From Methylotenera sp. (GTDB lineage: Bacteria > Pseudomonadota > Gammaproteobacteria > Burkholderiales > Methylophilaceae), in contig NZ_JAQSCU010000014.1 in assembly GCF_029945535.1 (NCBI RefSeq), positions 1-64,000 of the forward strand: a stretch of DNA of 64,000 nt. Direction: 5' to 3'. The notes under the pieces are model-generated. The model was not told where the DNA came from. It saw only the letters and a list, made by a program, of their open reading frames with translations, and searched no databases. Positions 1-10,200 of the stretch are shown in pieces; within the stretch, counting starts at the first letter, position 1, and the number at the start of each line of letters is the position of its first letter. The position numbers and the translations under genes are program-made.

Positions 1-306
1 ACAGCTACCTGCCAGTTGTGATTAGTATCGCTGAAAACAGGATGGAGTGACTATAATGGGTCGTTAGCACCGATTATGACCGTCTGCTTTAGGAAACTTA
101 AACGCAACAATCAAGTAAACTTAATACTGCAAAAAAACAGCAAATCAACATAACTAAAATCTTATTCAAACCTTAAATACACAAAAAATTTATGAAGGCG
201 ATTAATGCTTTTATTTGAAATGTTTCTTGTAAGGCTTTAAGCTAGCACACGACAAAATAGTAAGTCTTTAATTTGAAGGCTTTTAAGCTTAAATAATGGA
301 AAAATC
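1..306. other. intergenic, no gene seen
   Basis: All frames carry frequent stops and I see no gene or RNA structure. Two similar AT-rich motifs (231-243 and 276-290, built around AAGGCTTTAAGCT) lie close upstream of the rubredoxin gene. Promoter position is not clear. Confidence 0.5.
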
Positions 307-471
307 ATGAGAATGTGGCAATGTGTAGTATGCGGTTTGGTGTATGAAGAAGAAAAAGGCTGGCCTGAAGATGGGATTGCACCTGGGACGTCTTGGGAAG
401 ACGTACCTGCTGAGTGGACTTGCCCTGAATGCGGCGTTTCTAAGGCAGAGTTTGAAATGGTTGAATTTTAA
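307..471 (+). CDS. rubredoxin
   Basis: A 54-residue protein with two Cys-x2-Cys-Gly knuckles, CVVCG at residues 6-10 and CPECG at 39-43, the classic rubredoxin iron site that binds one Fe by four cysteines. Rubredoxins are small cytoplasmic one-electron carriers. The acidic, aromatic stretch between the knuckles (PEDGIAPGTSWEDVP) is the family core. Length fits the normal 45-55 residues. The start at 307 has a weak GGA eight bases upstream; an ATG two codons later is also possible. It stands alone before the leftward transglutaminase pair, and its electron partner is not in the window. Confidence 0.93.
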   Translation: MRMWQCVVCGLVYEEEKGWPEDGIAPGTSWEDVPAEWTCPECGVSKAEFEMVEF

Positions 472-517
472 GTAGTTAACCAGCTGGCATTAGCAGCTAA
501 ATACTTAGCATTTAAAG

Positions 518-1372
518 CTATGGCAACAAATTCACCTGCACATTCACAATCATCGTAGTCGCCATCAAGCCCAGCCCAGTAAAGCTGCCAGAAATGGGTG
601 GAACTGATTCCGGGTTGCGCGCAACGGCTACAGCAATGTGGCGATTACCTGTGAGTTCGCCTGACGTCGGGTCAAATCCTTTCCAGCCAGTACCTGGCAA
701 ATAGACTTCAGCCCATGCATGAGTGGTCGCATTTCCAGCCTCTGTGGCTGGCGCATGTAAATAACCACTCACAAAGCGGCTCGCTAACCCTAAACAACGA
801 CAAGCCTCAATGAAAAGCGTCGCGTAATCTCGACAAGATCCGCTGCGCTGCGACAGTGTTTGCGAAGGTGATTGCACCCCCGCCTCTTCTCGCATTTGGT
901 AGCGGAAATTTTGGCTAATATTCTGATTTAAATGCATCAGCAAGCTAAAGGTTTGCATGCCGAATAGGTTTTGTTGTTGCAGCCAAGTATTGACAACAGC
1001 TTGGTCATTATAAAAACTAGTTTGTTGAAAAATCGCCAAATCTGCTTGCTCGTCTAATGCGTAGGTAAATGGATATTGAGCGGCGTAGCTTTCTAACATA
1101 AAGTCAAAAGGCGCTTGTTCGTAATGTTGAATAACAACCTCACTAGCAATAGTGAGCTTATTTGAGCGTTCCAAGAAATTGACGATGGCCAGCGAGTTAT
1201 CAAACACATCGCGTTGCCATTTAATAGTGTAAGCGGGCGTAATTTCTAACTTTGATGACTCAATGCGTACATCATGCCCCTCTCTTGGGCGCAATAACAA
1301 CTTATGCTGATTCAACGTGACCTGAGCTGGGAATGTGTATTCAGTCAGGTGTTTAATGCGTAATCTTTGCAT
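518..1372 (-). CDS. transglutaminase family protein (N-domain plus core)
   Basis: 284 residues. The N-terminal part (about 1-85) resembles the bacterial transglutaminase-like N-terminal domain. The C-terminal part carries a papain-like core with the triad Cys180 (GSCRDYA), His218 (THAWAEVYLP) and Asp234 (FDPTSG). No signal peptide is visible, so it is probably cytoplasmic. Proteins of this family are regularly encoded beside circularly permuted ATP-grasp and alpha-E genes; a role in forming or breaking peptide or amide bonds is inferred from that association and not demonstrated. It lies 20 bases downstream of the next transglutaminase gene on the same strand, so the two are probably one transcript. 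Confidence 0.88.
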   Translation of the reverse strand: MQRLRIKHLTEYTFPAQVTLNQHKLLLRPREGHDVRIESSKLEITPAYTIKWQRDVFDNSLAIVNFLERSNKLTIASEVVIQHYEQAPFDFMLESYAAQYPFTYALDEQADLAIFQQTSFYNDQAVVNTWLQQQNLFGMQTFSLLMHLNQNISQNFRYQMREEAGVQSPSQTLSQRSGSCRDYATLFIEACRCLGLASRFVSGYLHAPATEAGNATTHAWAEVYLPGTGWKGFDPTSGELTGNRHIAVAVARNPESVPPISGSFTGLGLMATTMIVNVQVNLLP

Positions 1373-1392
1373 AATTTTAATTCACGAAAGGC

Positions 1393-2190
1393 TTAATTAG
1401 GTGCAGCATCTAACATCTCAACACTGACCGACATGGCTTGTGGATATAAAGCGGGGCCAAATTGGTTAAATATCGCCACATCAGCAGCATCGCGCCCATA
1501 AGCCACGGTGACACGGCCACCTATGGGATACGGTTGTGTCGGATCAAAGGTATACCAGCGCCCGCCCACGTAAGCCTCAAACCAAGCATGGAAATCCATA
1601 GGCTGTAGCCCGTGTAAGTAACCCACCACCATGCGGGCAGGAATACACAAGCCTCGACATAGCGCGATGCCCAAATGCGCCAACTCACGGCATACACCCT
1701 CGCGCTGCTGGTTAACTTCTACCGCAGATAACTGAAAGTGAATGGAGTCTGAATTAAACTTAATATTGTCACGTATCCAAGCCACGATGGTCGCGACTTG
1801 ATCATAACCAGGTGTCACGCCAGCTACGAGTTCCTGACCTAGGTCGATAAATCGATCAGATTCGCAATATCGCGTAGGTAACAAATAGGTAAGCACATCA
1901 TCAGGCAAATTTTGTACCTCATCAAAAGGTGCGCCTGCACAAACATCGATGTTGTCTGCGGTCATAATATCAGCAGATGTACGAATAGAAAATTCACCCG
2001 GCGGTGCGATAAGGCGCTGGCAAAGATTGCCATAGTTATCGGTATATTCAACCACTGGCACGCTAGGGTTAAGCGTATATGACTCGCGCGCGATCCATTG
2101 ATTTAAGCCACTGCGCGGCCTGAGCATAAGGATAAACGGGGTTGCAATAGCCACATCAAAAGTAATATCACATCGAGTACGAAGCCACAC
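1393..2190 (-). CDS. transglutaminase-like protein
   Basis: 265 residues with an intact papain-like triad: Cys167 (GVCRELAHL), His201 (FHAWFEAYV) and Asp216 (TFDPTQP). The N-terminal beta domain starts at once ([13 protein letters not shown]) without a signal sequence. It differs from its downstream neighbour in the tail after the triad. It is the first gene of a two-gene leftward unit transcribed away from the ATP-grasp gene at 2560, which suggests a divergent control region between them. The substrate is unknown; the family link to ATP-grasp/alpha-E clusters is established, the biochemical role is not. Confidence 0.87.
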   Translation of the reverse strand: MWLRTRCDITFDVAIATPFILMLRPRSGLNQWIARESYTLNPSVPVVEYTDNYGNLCQRLIAPPGEFSIRTSADIMTADNIDVCAGAPFDEVQNLPDDVLTYLLPTRYCESDRFIDLGQELVAGVTPGYDQVATIVAWIRDNIKFNSDSIHFQLSAVEVNQQREGVCRELAHLGIALCRGLCIPARMVVGYLHGLQPMDFHAWFEAYVGGRWYTFDPTQPYPIGGRVTVAYGRDAADVAIFNQFGPALYPQAMSVSVEMLDAAPN

Positions 2191-2559
2191 AGTTGTTTTC
2201 CTTTAATGATTAAAGCAAGCGCGACGAAAGTCACACTTTTACAGCTATACTGCCCAGAAGATACAGCAATTACTATACCAACGCCTAGTAAATAAATAAG
2301 CTGGCTTTGATTAAAGTAATTTGAGTCTATTATTGCCTATAGGCGTTTTTTGTAACCATTCACTATTAGCATTAACGCACTAACTAAATACCTTAGCAAT
2401 TTCCAATGCACCAAAATAGCGCGCCAAACAAATTAGACTTTATAAATTAAGTTTTTTACGTTCAACTTTTAAACTGCAATATGCCTGAAAGCCTCATTAA
2501 ATATACATTTCTGTTACTTTAACCGTAGTTGGCACGCGCCTTGCAAGTAGGACTTTACT
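2191..2559. other. divergent intergenic region of the ATP-grasp/transglutaminase locus
   Basis: 369 bases between oppositely oriented genes. No ORF or RNA gene is apparent. The right end holds a sigma-54-type promoter (listed separately). The rest is AT-rich with no strong inverted repeat that I could identify. Confidence 0.6.
2529..2545 (+). promoter_or_regulatory. sigma-54 (RpoN) -24/-12 promoter
   Basis: TTGGCACG, four bases, then TTGCA. GG (2531-2532) and GC (2543-2544) are separated by exactly ten bases, as sigma-54 promoters require. All 13 informative positions match the consensus. The predicted transcription start is about 2556, only four bases before the ATG at 2560. That implies a nearly leaderless message, or that the SD-like TAGGAC at 2548-2553 belongs to a transcript from another promoter. 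Confidence 0.6.
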
Positions 2560-3999
2560 ATGGCTTCTATTGATTATAAAAATAAACTGCTCACTGCATT
2601 TGATGAATCTGTAGATTCAAAAAAAAGTGTTAGACAGGTTTACGCGCCTTATGCTGACTGGTTAGCTGGCAAAGACTTTTCTCAACTTGCGCAAAAATCT
2701 CGCGATGCAGAATTACTGTTTCGACGAGTCGGTATCACCTTTGCAGTTTATGGCGAGGAAGAAGGTGCCGAGCGCTTGATTCCGTTTGACGTAATTCCGC
2801 GAATTTTAGCTGCAAGTGAATGGGGGAAGCTGTCAGATGGCGCTTGCCAGCGTGTGCGTGCACTCAATATGTTTTTGAACGACATCTATCACGGGCAGGA
2901 CATTATCAAAGCTGGCATCATGCCAGAAAGCATACTGACTAACGAAATGTATAGGCCAGAAATGCAAGGCGTAGATGTACCGGGCGGCGTTTATGCGCAC
3001 ATCGCCGGTATTGATATTGTGCGCACCGAAGCTGATACATTTTACGTGCTAGAAGATAACTTACGAACGCCTTCAGGTGTTTCGTACATGCTGGAAGACC
3101 GTCGCATGATGATGCGATTATTCCCCGAACTCTTCAGACAATACCCAATTTCGCCTGTTGAACACTACCCACAACTCCTGCTAGAAAACCTTAGAGCCGT
3201 GGCACCGCGTGGCGCAACGAGTGATCCTACAGTAGTGTTGATGACGCCCGGCGCCTACAACAGTGCTTATTTTGAGCATGCGTTTCTTGCGCAACAAATG
3301 GGCATTGAGCTGGTTGAAGGTCGCGATATGTTTGTAAAAGGCAATGCCGTATTCATGCGCACTACGGAAGGGCCTAAAAAGATTGATGTAATTTATCGTC
3401 GTATTGATGATGACTTTATTGATCCATTAGCATTCAGGCAAGACTCTATGTTGGGTGTGCCGGGGTTGGTTTCAGTCTATCGCAATGGCGGTGTAGCACT
3501 AGCGAACGCCATCGGCACAGGTGTGGCTGATGACAAGGCAACCTATACCTACGTGCCGGACATGATTAAATTCTATTTGGGTGAGGAGCCAATATTGTCA
3601 AATGTGCCCACCTATAAACTCAGCAAAGAAGATGACAGGAAGTATGTGTTAGATAACCTAGCTGAATTGGTTGTTAAAGAAGTACAAGGCTCTGGCGGCT
3701 ACGGCATGCTGGTTGGCCCGACTTCAAGCAAAGCGCAGATTGAAGAGTTTAGATTACGCATTTTAGCGGATCCTGATAACTATATAGCCCAGCCTACACT
3801 GGCGCTTTCTACTTGCCCAACCATGGTTGAGCAAGGGGTTGCGCCACGTCATGTAGACCTTCGCCCTTATGTATTAACAGGTAAAACAACCTCAGTAGTA
3901 CCAGGTGCATTGTGCCGTGTGGCGATGACTGAAGGGTCTTTAGTGGTGAATTCATCGCAAGGTGGCGGCACTAAAGATACATGGGTGCTGCAATGCTAA
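2560..3999 (+). CDS. circularly permuted type 2 ATP-grasp protein
   Basis: 479 residues matching the circularly permuted ATP-grasp family: N-terminal GITFAVYGEEEGAERLIPFD, a central DNLRTPSGVSYMLEDRR stretch, YRRIDDDFIDPL, and a C-terminal GSGGYGMLVGP glycine loop followed by DLRPYVL. ATP-grasp enzymes activate a carboxylate with ATP and join it to an amine or thiol, so an amidoligase activity on a peptide is the usual inference; no substrate is known. The stop overlaps the alpha-E gene start by seven bases, indicating coupled translation. Here the alpha-E partner is separate, whereas in the second locus (17224) the two are fused. The gene heads a five-gene rightward run ending at 10567. Confidence 0.9.
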   Translation: MASIDYKNKLLTAFDESVDSKKSVRQVYAPYADWLAGKDFSQLAQKSRDAELLFRRVGITFAVYGEEEGAERLIPFDVIPRILAASEWGKLSDGACQRVRALNMFLNDIYHGQDIIKAGIMPESILTNEMYRPEMQGVDVPGGVYAHIAGIDIVRTEADTFYVLEDNLRTPSGVSYMLEDRRMMMRLFPELFRQYPISPVEHYPQLLLENLRAVAPRGATSDPTVVLMTPGAYNSAYFEHAFLAQQMGIELVEGRDMFVKGNAVFMRTTEGPKKIDVIYRRIDDDFIDPLAFRQDSMLGVPGLVSVYRNGGVALANAIGTGVADDKATYTYVPDMIKFYLGEEPILSNVPTYKLSKEDDRKYVLDNLAELVVKEVQGSGGYGMLVGPTSSKAQIEEFRLRILADPDNYIAQPTLALSTCPTMVEQGVAPRHVDLRPYVLTGKTTSVVPGALCRVAMTEGSLVVNSSQGGGTKDTWVLQC

Positions 4000-4985
4000 G
4001 CCGCACCGCTGATCACCTTTACTGGATGGCACGTTATATTGAGCGTGCAGAAAACATGGCGCGTATGCTGGATGTGACTTATCGCATGTCGCTAGTACAA
4101 AACGCCGCGCAAAGTGAAGCTGCATTGTGGGTACCATTGCTACATATCTCTGACACCGTAGAAGATTTTCATAAAGCTTACGATGAAGTCACTGCGCACA
4201 ATGTGATTTACTACATTGCAATGGATAGCCGCAATTTGTCGAGCATTTACAATTGCCTACGTGCGGCGCGCGAAAACGCTCATGCGGTGCGCGTGGCGAT
4301 GTCTTCTGAAATGTGGGAGAACATCAATAGCTTGTGGCTTGAATTTCAGCAAATGGACAAAAAGCTGATTTTAGACAGTGGCTTGTCAGAATTCTGCGAT
4401 TGGGTGAAATCACGTTCGCATCTGTTCCGTGGCGTGACTTACGGCACGATGTTGCGGGATGATGGCTTCCGCTTTACGCGATTAGGTGGATTTATCGAAC
4501 GCGCCGATGACATGGCACGCTTACTCGATGTGAAATATCACCTTTTGTTACCTTCAGCAAGCGATGTAGGTGGCGCAGTAGATTATTACGAATGGAGCGC
4601 ACTGTTACGTTCTGCCAGTGCTTATGAAGCTTATTTAAAAGTTTATCGCGATGCAGTAATGCCATTGCGCGTGGCTGAATTACTGGTTTTACGTCACGAC
4701 ATGCCGCGCTCGCTACATGCGTGTATGGATGAACTGACAACGATACTCGACCAACTGACGGGTGATGCAGGTCGTGAATGTAAGCGTTTGGCGGGTGAAA
4801 TGCACTCAAGCTTACATTACGGGCGTATAGAAGACATTTTCAGAGGGGGCTTGCATGAATTTTTAGAAGCGTTCCTCAGACAAAACAATCGCTTGGGTGT
4901 TGAGATTCAGCGTACTTACCTGAATGCGCCAATTATTAACGAACCTGAAAAACCAAATGTTGGGGAATTACAAAGCCAAGGATAA
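3993..4985 (+). CDS. alpha-E domain-containing protein
   Basis: 330 residues, all-helical in appearance, opening with the family signature MLSRTADHLYWMARYIERAE. Repeated Arg/Glu-rich helices (GGFIERADDMARLLDVKYH) mark the alpha-E domain. Its function is unknown, but it is nearly always encoded next to or fused with circularly permuted ATP-grasp proteins and is thought to work with them. I chose ATG 3993 over ATG 3981 because the signature begins there and it gives a short overlap (ATGCTAA) with the ATP-grasp stop. 42 bases separate it from the next transglutaminase gene. Confidence 0.9.
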   Translation: MLSRTADHLYWMARYIERAENMARMLDVTYRMSLVQNAAQSEAALWVPLLHISDTVEDFHKAYDEVTAHNVIYYIAMDSRNLSSIYNCLRAARENAHAVRVAMSSEMWENINSLWLEFQQMDKKLILDSGLSEFCDWVKSRSHLFRGVTYGTMLRDDGFRFTRLGGFIERADDMARLLDVKYHLLLPSASDVGGAVDYYEWSALLRSASAYEAYLKVYRDAVMPLRVAELLVLRHDMPRSLHACMDELTTILDQLTGDAGRECKRLAGEMHSSLHYGRIEDIFRGGLHEFLEAFLRQNNRLGVEIQRTYLNAPIINEPEKPNVGELQSQG

Positions 4986-5027
4986 GTGTTAACTGTAAAA
5001 ATGAATCATTAAAGTGGGAGAATCGCG

Positions 5028-5855
5028 ATGAAATTTAATATTGAACACCATACCCGCTTCGCATTCAACAAGCCTATCGGGTACACCATACAACAGTTAC
5101 GCCTCACGCCACAGGATGGTTTTGGTCAGCGCGTGAGCAACTGGCAGGTGAAAGTAAGTGGGCTATCATCCACACAGCTTGATGCTTTCGGCAATACCAC
5201 CCACACTTTGGTGATGGATACACCACACCAAGAAATTATGATTAGCGCCACAGGTGAAGTAGAAACTGATCTTGATTGGTCTACTGATTTATTAGCAAAA
5301 GATAAATCAAAACATGATGATTTGGCGCTGCCTATCTACCTGAGAAGTACTGCGCTCACTGAGGCCAATGATCAAGTAATTCAGTTCGCGCAGCAAGTTG
5401 CATCACAACACAAATCCATCAATCAAGATTTGCTAACGGCGCTGATGAATGAAATCTCACAAACCGTTATCTTAAATAAAACAACGGCTGAAAATCAACA
5501 ATCAGCAATTACAACCTTAACCGCAGGCAAAGCTTTAAGTCAGGGTATGACGCATCTTTTTATTAGTTGCTGCAGGGCTTTAAAAATACCCGCACGATTT
5601 GTGCATGGCTATTGTTTTAACCCGATAACTAAGCAACTTGAAAACCATAGTTGGGCAGACGCTTGGCTAGTTGGCAGTGGTTGGCAAAGTTTTGATGTGG
5701 CCAATAATGCACCGTCAAATGGCATCCATATACGATTGGCTACCGGCTTAGACTATCGCGATGCATGCCCGATTAGCAGCGTGATGCACGATATTGGCAA
5801 CGAAAAAATGTCAGTAAATTTTAAAGTACATGAAATGTCACAAATACAGCAATAA
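5028..5855 (+). CDS. transglutaminase-fold protein with catalytic Cys replaced by Ser
   Basis: 275 residues. The N-terminal domain (MKFNIEHHTRFAFNKPIGYT) and C-terminal core match the transglutaminase-like family. His207 (NHSWADAWL) and Asp223 (SFDVANN) are in place. The position that holds the nucleophile Cys in its four paralogues here is Ser171 (KALSQGMTHLF), aligned by counting back from the shared PARFV-GY block. Two cysteines at 181-182 sit further along the helix and do not occupy the catalytic position. It may be an inactive scaffold or use serine. The SD sequence GGGAG lies seven bases before the ATG. It is part of the rightward five-gene run. Confidence 0.85.
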   Translation: MKFNIEHHTRFAFNKPIGYTIQQLRLTPQDGFGQRVSNWQVKVSGLSSTQLDAFGNTTHTLVMDTPHQEIMISATGEVETDLDWSTDLLAKDKSKHDDLALPIYLRSTALTEANDQVIQFAQQVASQHKSINQDLLTALMNEISQTVILNKTTAENQQSAITTLTAGKALSQGMTHLFISCCRALKIPARFVHGYCFNPITKQLENHSWADAWLVGSGWQSFDVANNAPSNGIHIRLATGLDYRDACPISSVMHDIGNEKMSVNFKVHEMSQIQQ

Positions 5856-5917
5856 CCGCATCAGTCTTTTCATTTATACCCAATAGTCACAGATATATTT
5901 ACATTTCGGATGTCTTA

Positions 5918-7150
5918 ATGAACTCATTGCAACACCAACGTCATGGCGACAAGGTCAATTCACCTTGGTTTGAAGAATTTCTACCCAAGCTTTTGGAAGA
6001 TAGAAATCGAATCGGCTTAACTGATATGGTGCATGAAATTGACGCCATGATGATTACCGTTGAGCCAGGTTGCTCAGTGGCTTACATCAGCGAATTAGCC
6101 TTGATGACGCCGTATCATTATTTAGTCACGCTAGAATCAGAATCGCATTGGACGCATGTACTGCGTATTGATATGAATTCGCCAGATGTGATTATACGAG
6201 AAGTACGCGACCCCAATATACACGGCATTTTCCGCAGTTTGAATGATGTTTACCCGATAGGTGCGCATAAGCCAAACTCACGTTATATGGGCGAGATCTT
6301 TCGCGTAACTAATCAGCATGAAGTGGTTGAACTACAAAAAGCCCGCGAGATTCGCTTTTTTAATCAAGATCAAATTCGTAAATTAGAGCTGCCGGGCAAT
6401 ATGTCTATTGTCAAACCCTCACCCTATACACACAACATTGTGGGCTATTGGGAGCGGCCAGTAGGCGATATTCGCATTTACGCACTTGGTGTGAGTGTGA
6501 TTCATGAAGATGTGAATCGTGGCTATATGGAAGCCAAAGAAACGCAAGCCAAACTGGGTTTAGATAAACTGATTTTACCAATTGACCATTTGGCAACACG
6601 AATCTACAGCCAAAATCGTGAAGTGGCGATACTCGAATATCTCACGCTCTCCAGCTATTACTACTGGGGTTCATACGACATTGCCAGCCAGAACTCATCG
6701 ACCAACGTCACCAAAAGTGCGCATTATAGTAGCGAGCAAAAAAGTCCTGCTAAGGTTTTCACTGCGGCAAATCATCCCTATTTCGTTAATCACTTAGTCG
6801 GACTACCCTCACCTACTGAAAACTTTGTACGCAATTATGGTCCGCGTTTGCACCACATTGCACTGGGCGTGGCAGATGGCGAAACCAATGGTCAGATTAA
6901 CATTGACTACGTAGTTGATGCGATCAGGGAAAAAGGCAAAGACTTCTTATTAGATGTGATTGGCTCACGCGAAGAAGGTCTGAAGCAGATTTTCTCTAGC
7001 GCCTCAGAACACTCTTCGCTCATCATTGAATACGTGCAACGCTTTGGTGATTTTGATGGTTTCTTCACCAAACAGAATGTGGCTGAACTGACTAAAGCGG
7101 CTGGGGTTGAAGAGAGTTTACGCCTACTGCAAGCTGAAAGTGCAAGCTAG
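5918..7150 (+). CDS. VOC-fold protein resembling 4-hydroxyphenylpyruvate dioxygenase
   Basis: 410 residues. The C-terminal two thirds shows the spacing of an HPPD-type non-heme iron site: His224 in PIDHLATRI, His313 in GPRLHHIALGV, and Glu371 in SLIIEYVQRFGDFDGFF. All three match the known ligand positions (IDH, QHIA, FFEIIQR) of that family. The first 200 residues do not look like a standard HPPD N-terminus and I cannot assign them. Such enzymes use Fe(II) and O2, with an alpha-keto acid part of the substrate in HPPD. Its place inside an ATP-grasp/alpha-E/transglutaminase run suggests it acts on the same product. Dedicated tyrosine catabolism is less likely given the context. Confidence 0.65.
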   Translation: MNSLQHQRHGDKVNSPWFEEFLPKLLEDRNRIGLTDMVHEIDAMMITVEPGCSVAYISELALMTPYHYLVTLESESHWTHVLRIDMNSPDVIIREVRDPNIHGIFRSLNDVYPIGAHKPNSRYMGEIFRVTNQHEVVELQKAREIRFFNQDQIRKLELPGNMSIVKPSPYTHNIVGYWERPVGDIRIYALGVSVIHEDVNRGYMEAKETQAKLGLDKLILPIDHLATRIYSQNREVAILEYLTLSSYYYWGSYDIASQNSSTNVTKSAHYSSEQKSPAKVFTAANHPYFVNHLVGLPSPTENFVRNYGPRLHHIALGVADGETNGQINIDYVVDAIREKGKDFLLDVIGSREEGLKQIFSSASEHSSLIIEYVQRFGDFDGFFTKQNVAELTKAAGVEESLRLLQAESAS

Positions 7151-7201
7151 TTTTGCCAGTTAGAAACACAACGATTTCGACTCTAAAAAGGTAACACACT
7201 A

Positions 7202-10200
7202 ATGACTATTCGAGTCGCGCTCCACCATAAAACGGCTTATCACTACGATAATCCGGTACAACTTGCACCTCATGTTTTCCGTCTGCGCCCAGCGGCCCAC
7301 TCGCGCACGCCCGTGAGTGCTTACTCACTTAAAATCACACCTGAGAATCACTTTATCAGTTGGCAGCAAGACCCATTCGGCAATTATTTGGCGCGTGTAG
7401 TGTTTCCAGAGAAATCTACCGAACTTTCAATTGAAGTCGATTTAATTGCAGAAATGACGGTGATTAATCCTTTCGATTTCTTTTTAGAAGAATACGCAGA
7501 AAATTACCCGTTTGCTTACCCAGAGCAATTATTGAAAGAGCTTGCGCCCTATCTTGAAGTGCGTGAACACGGCCCTTTGCTCAAAGCGTGGTTGGCGGAA
7601 ATTGATGTTGGTAAAAAGGCGATTGTAGATTTTCTTGTGTACTTAAATCAGCGCGTCAATCAAACGATTAATTACTCCATTCGCATGGAAGTTGGCGTGC
7701 AAACTTGCGAAGAAACCCTAGACAAAAAACTAGGTTCTTGTCGTGATTCTGCTTGGTTGCTAGTGCAGGCCTTACGCCACATGGGCTTAGCGGCTCGATT
7801 CGTTTCAGGCTACTTAGTGCAGCTCACTGCTGATGTGAAATCTTTAGATGGTCCATCAGGTACCGAAGTCGATTTTACTGATTTGCATGCGTGGGCTGAA
7901 GTATATATACCTGGCGCTGGTTGGATAGGCTTGGATGCGACTTCTGGCTTACTCGCTGGCGAAGGTCATATACCACTCGCTTGCACGGCTGATTATGTCA
8001 GCGCGGCACCAGTGACTGGTGGTTATACAGGTCAAGCCAATATCGAATTTAGTTTTAGTAACAACGTGACCCGTATTCACGAAGACCCTCGCGTGACTAA
8101 ACCTTATAGCGAAGAGCAATGGGTAGAGATCAACGCGCTTGGTCAAAAAATAGATACGGAGTTAGAAGCAGGCGATGTGCGCTTAACCATGGGTGGCGAA
8201 CCAACCTTTATCTCTATCGATAACATGGATGCGCCAGAATGGAATATTGATGCGGATGGTGAAGAAAAGCGCGTGCTTGCTGGTAAGTTAGTCAGACGCT
8301 TGCGCGATAGCTTTGCACCGGGCGGCTTACTGTATTTTGGACAAGGTAAATGGTACCCCGGCGAACCTCTGCCGCGCTGGCAACTCGCCTGTTTTTGGCG
8401 TAAAGATGGCAAGCCAGTTTGGCGCAACCCTGAGCTATTAGCCGATGAAAACAAAGACTATGGTTTTAATCGCGAACATGCTGACACCTTCATTCGCGAC
8501 CTTTCAAAACGACTAGGCCTCAAAGGTAGCCACATTTGTGCAGGCTACGAAGACCCGCTTTATTATTTATTAGCAGAAGGCCTACTACCGAATAATCTGA
8601 ATCCGCTTAAATCAGACCTCAAAGATGATTTAGAACGGAAGCGCCTAACAAAGGTGATCACGGGCGATTTAGGTATGCCTGTTGGCTATCTGCTTCCGTT
8701 GCATTGGAGCTATCAGCGCAATGCATGGAGCAGCAGCGCTTGGGAGTTCAGGCGCGGCGAGATGTTTCTCGCGCCGGGTGATTCGGCCATGGGCTTACGC
8801 TTACCGTTAAACTCGTTGCCTTGGATTGCTTTTGAAGACCGCGACCATGAACACGAGCGCAGCCTGTATGAGGCTGTAGAACCACTAGCGGATATCGATT
8901 CTGAAGTGAGCCGTCGTTATAGCAAATTCACCAAAGAAAATATGCATAGCAATGAAATGGGTATGGTTGATGATGAGTCTGATGTTGAAGAATCTGCTCC
9001 CACTGACCCAGAATTCACGCCACATACTGCGCTATGCGTGGAAACCAGAGGCGGACGCTTGCATGTTTTTCTACCCCCAACCAATACGTTAGAGCATTAT
9101 TTAGACATCATTGCCTCGATTGAAGCGACTGCCAGCACATTAAATATGCCAGTGGTGATTGAAGGTTATCAACCACCTCACGACTTACGCCTAACTCGCC
9201 TACCTGTTACGCCCGATCCTGGCGTAATTGAAGTCAACATTCACCCAGCCGCCAGTTGGGATGCTTTGGTGCACAACACAACCACTCTCTATGAACAAGC
9301 GCGCTTAACCAGACTGGGTTCTGAGAAATTCATGCTAGACGGCCGTCATACTGGCACTGGTGGTGGCAACCATGTCACGCTAGGTGGCATTACGCCAGCG
9401 GATAGCCCAATATTGCGCCGCCCTGACTTACTGCGCAGTTTGATTACTTATTGGCAGCACCACCCTTCATTGTCATACCTGTTTTCTGGCTTGTTTATTG
9501 GCCCAACCAGCCAAGCGCCGCGAGTGGATGAAGCACGTAATGACAGCTTGTACGAACTAGAAATTGCCTTCCAACAGATGCCCGATGGCGAAGTGCCGGC
9601 TCCGTGGTTAGTAGACCGCTTACTGCGCAATCTGCTAGTGGATATGACAGGTAACACACACCGCAGTGAATTCTGTATTGATAAACTTTATGCTCCTGGC
9701 TCAGATACTGGTCGCTTGGGTTTATTGGAGTTACGCGCCTTTGAAATGCCTCCACATGCGCAAATGAGCTTAGTACAGATGCTGCTATTGCGTACTTTGG
9801 TCGCACGTTTCTGGAAAGAGCCGTACAAAAAACCATTGGTGCGTTGGGGTACACAATTGCACGACCGCTTTATGCTGCCGCACTTTATTGCACGCGATAT
9901 TGAAGATGTCGCGCAAGATTTACAAGCAGCTGGCTATGCGTTTTCTAAAGACTGGTTTGCACCTTTTATCGAATTCCGCTTCCCACGTTGCGGTACCTTA
10001 GAAATTCAAGACTTACAACTTGAACTTAGAACGGCAATTGAGCCTTGGCATGTATTAGGCGAGGAAATCACTAGCGGCGGCACAGCTAGATATGTCGATT
10101 CTTCCGTTGAGCGCTTGCAAGTCAAACTCACAGGCATCACTGGTGAACGCTATGCGATTACCTGCAATGGTCGTCGCTTGCCGTTACGCGATACTGGCAC

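Noticed and set aside
3952-4137. Minus-strand frame across the ATP-grasp/alpha-E junction
   Set aside because: It runs opposite to two clearly coding, overlapping genes and shows no family similarity.
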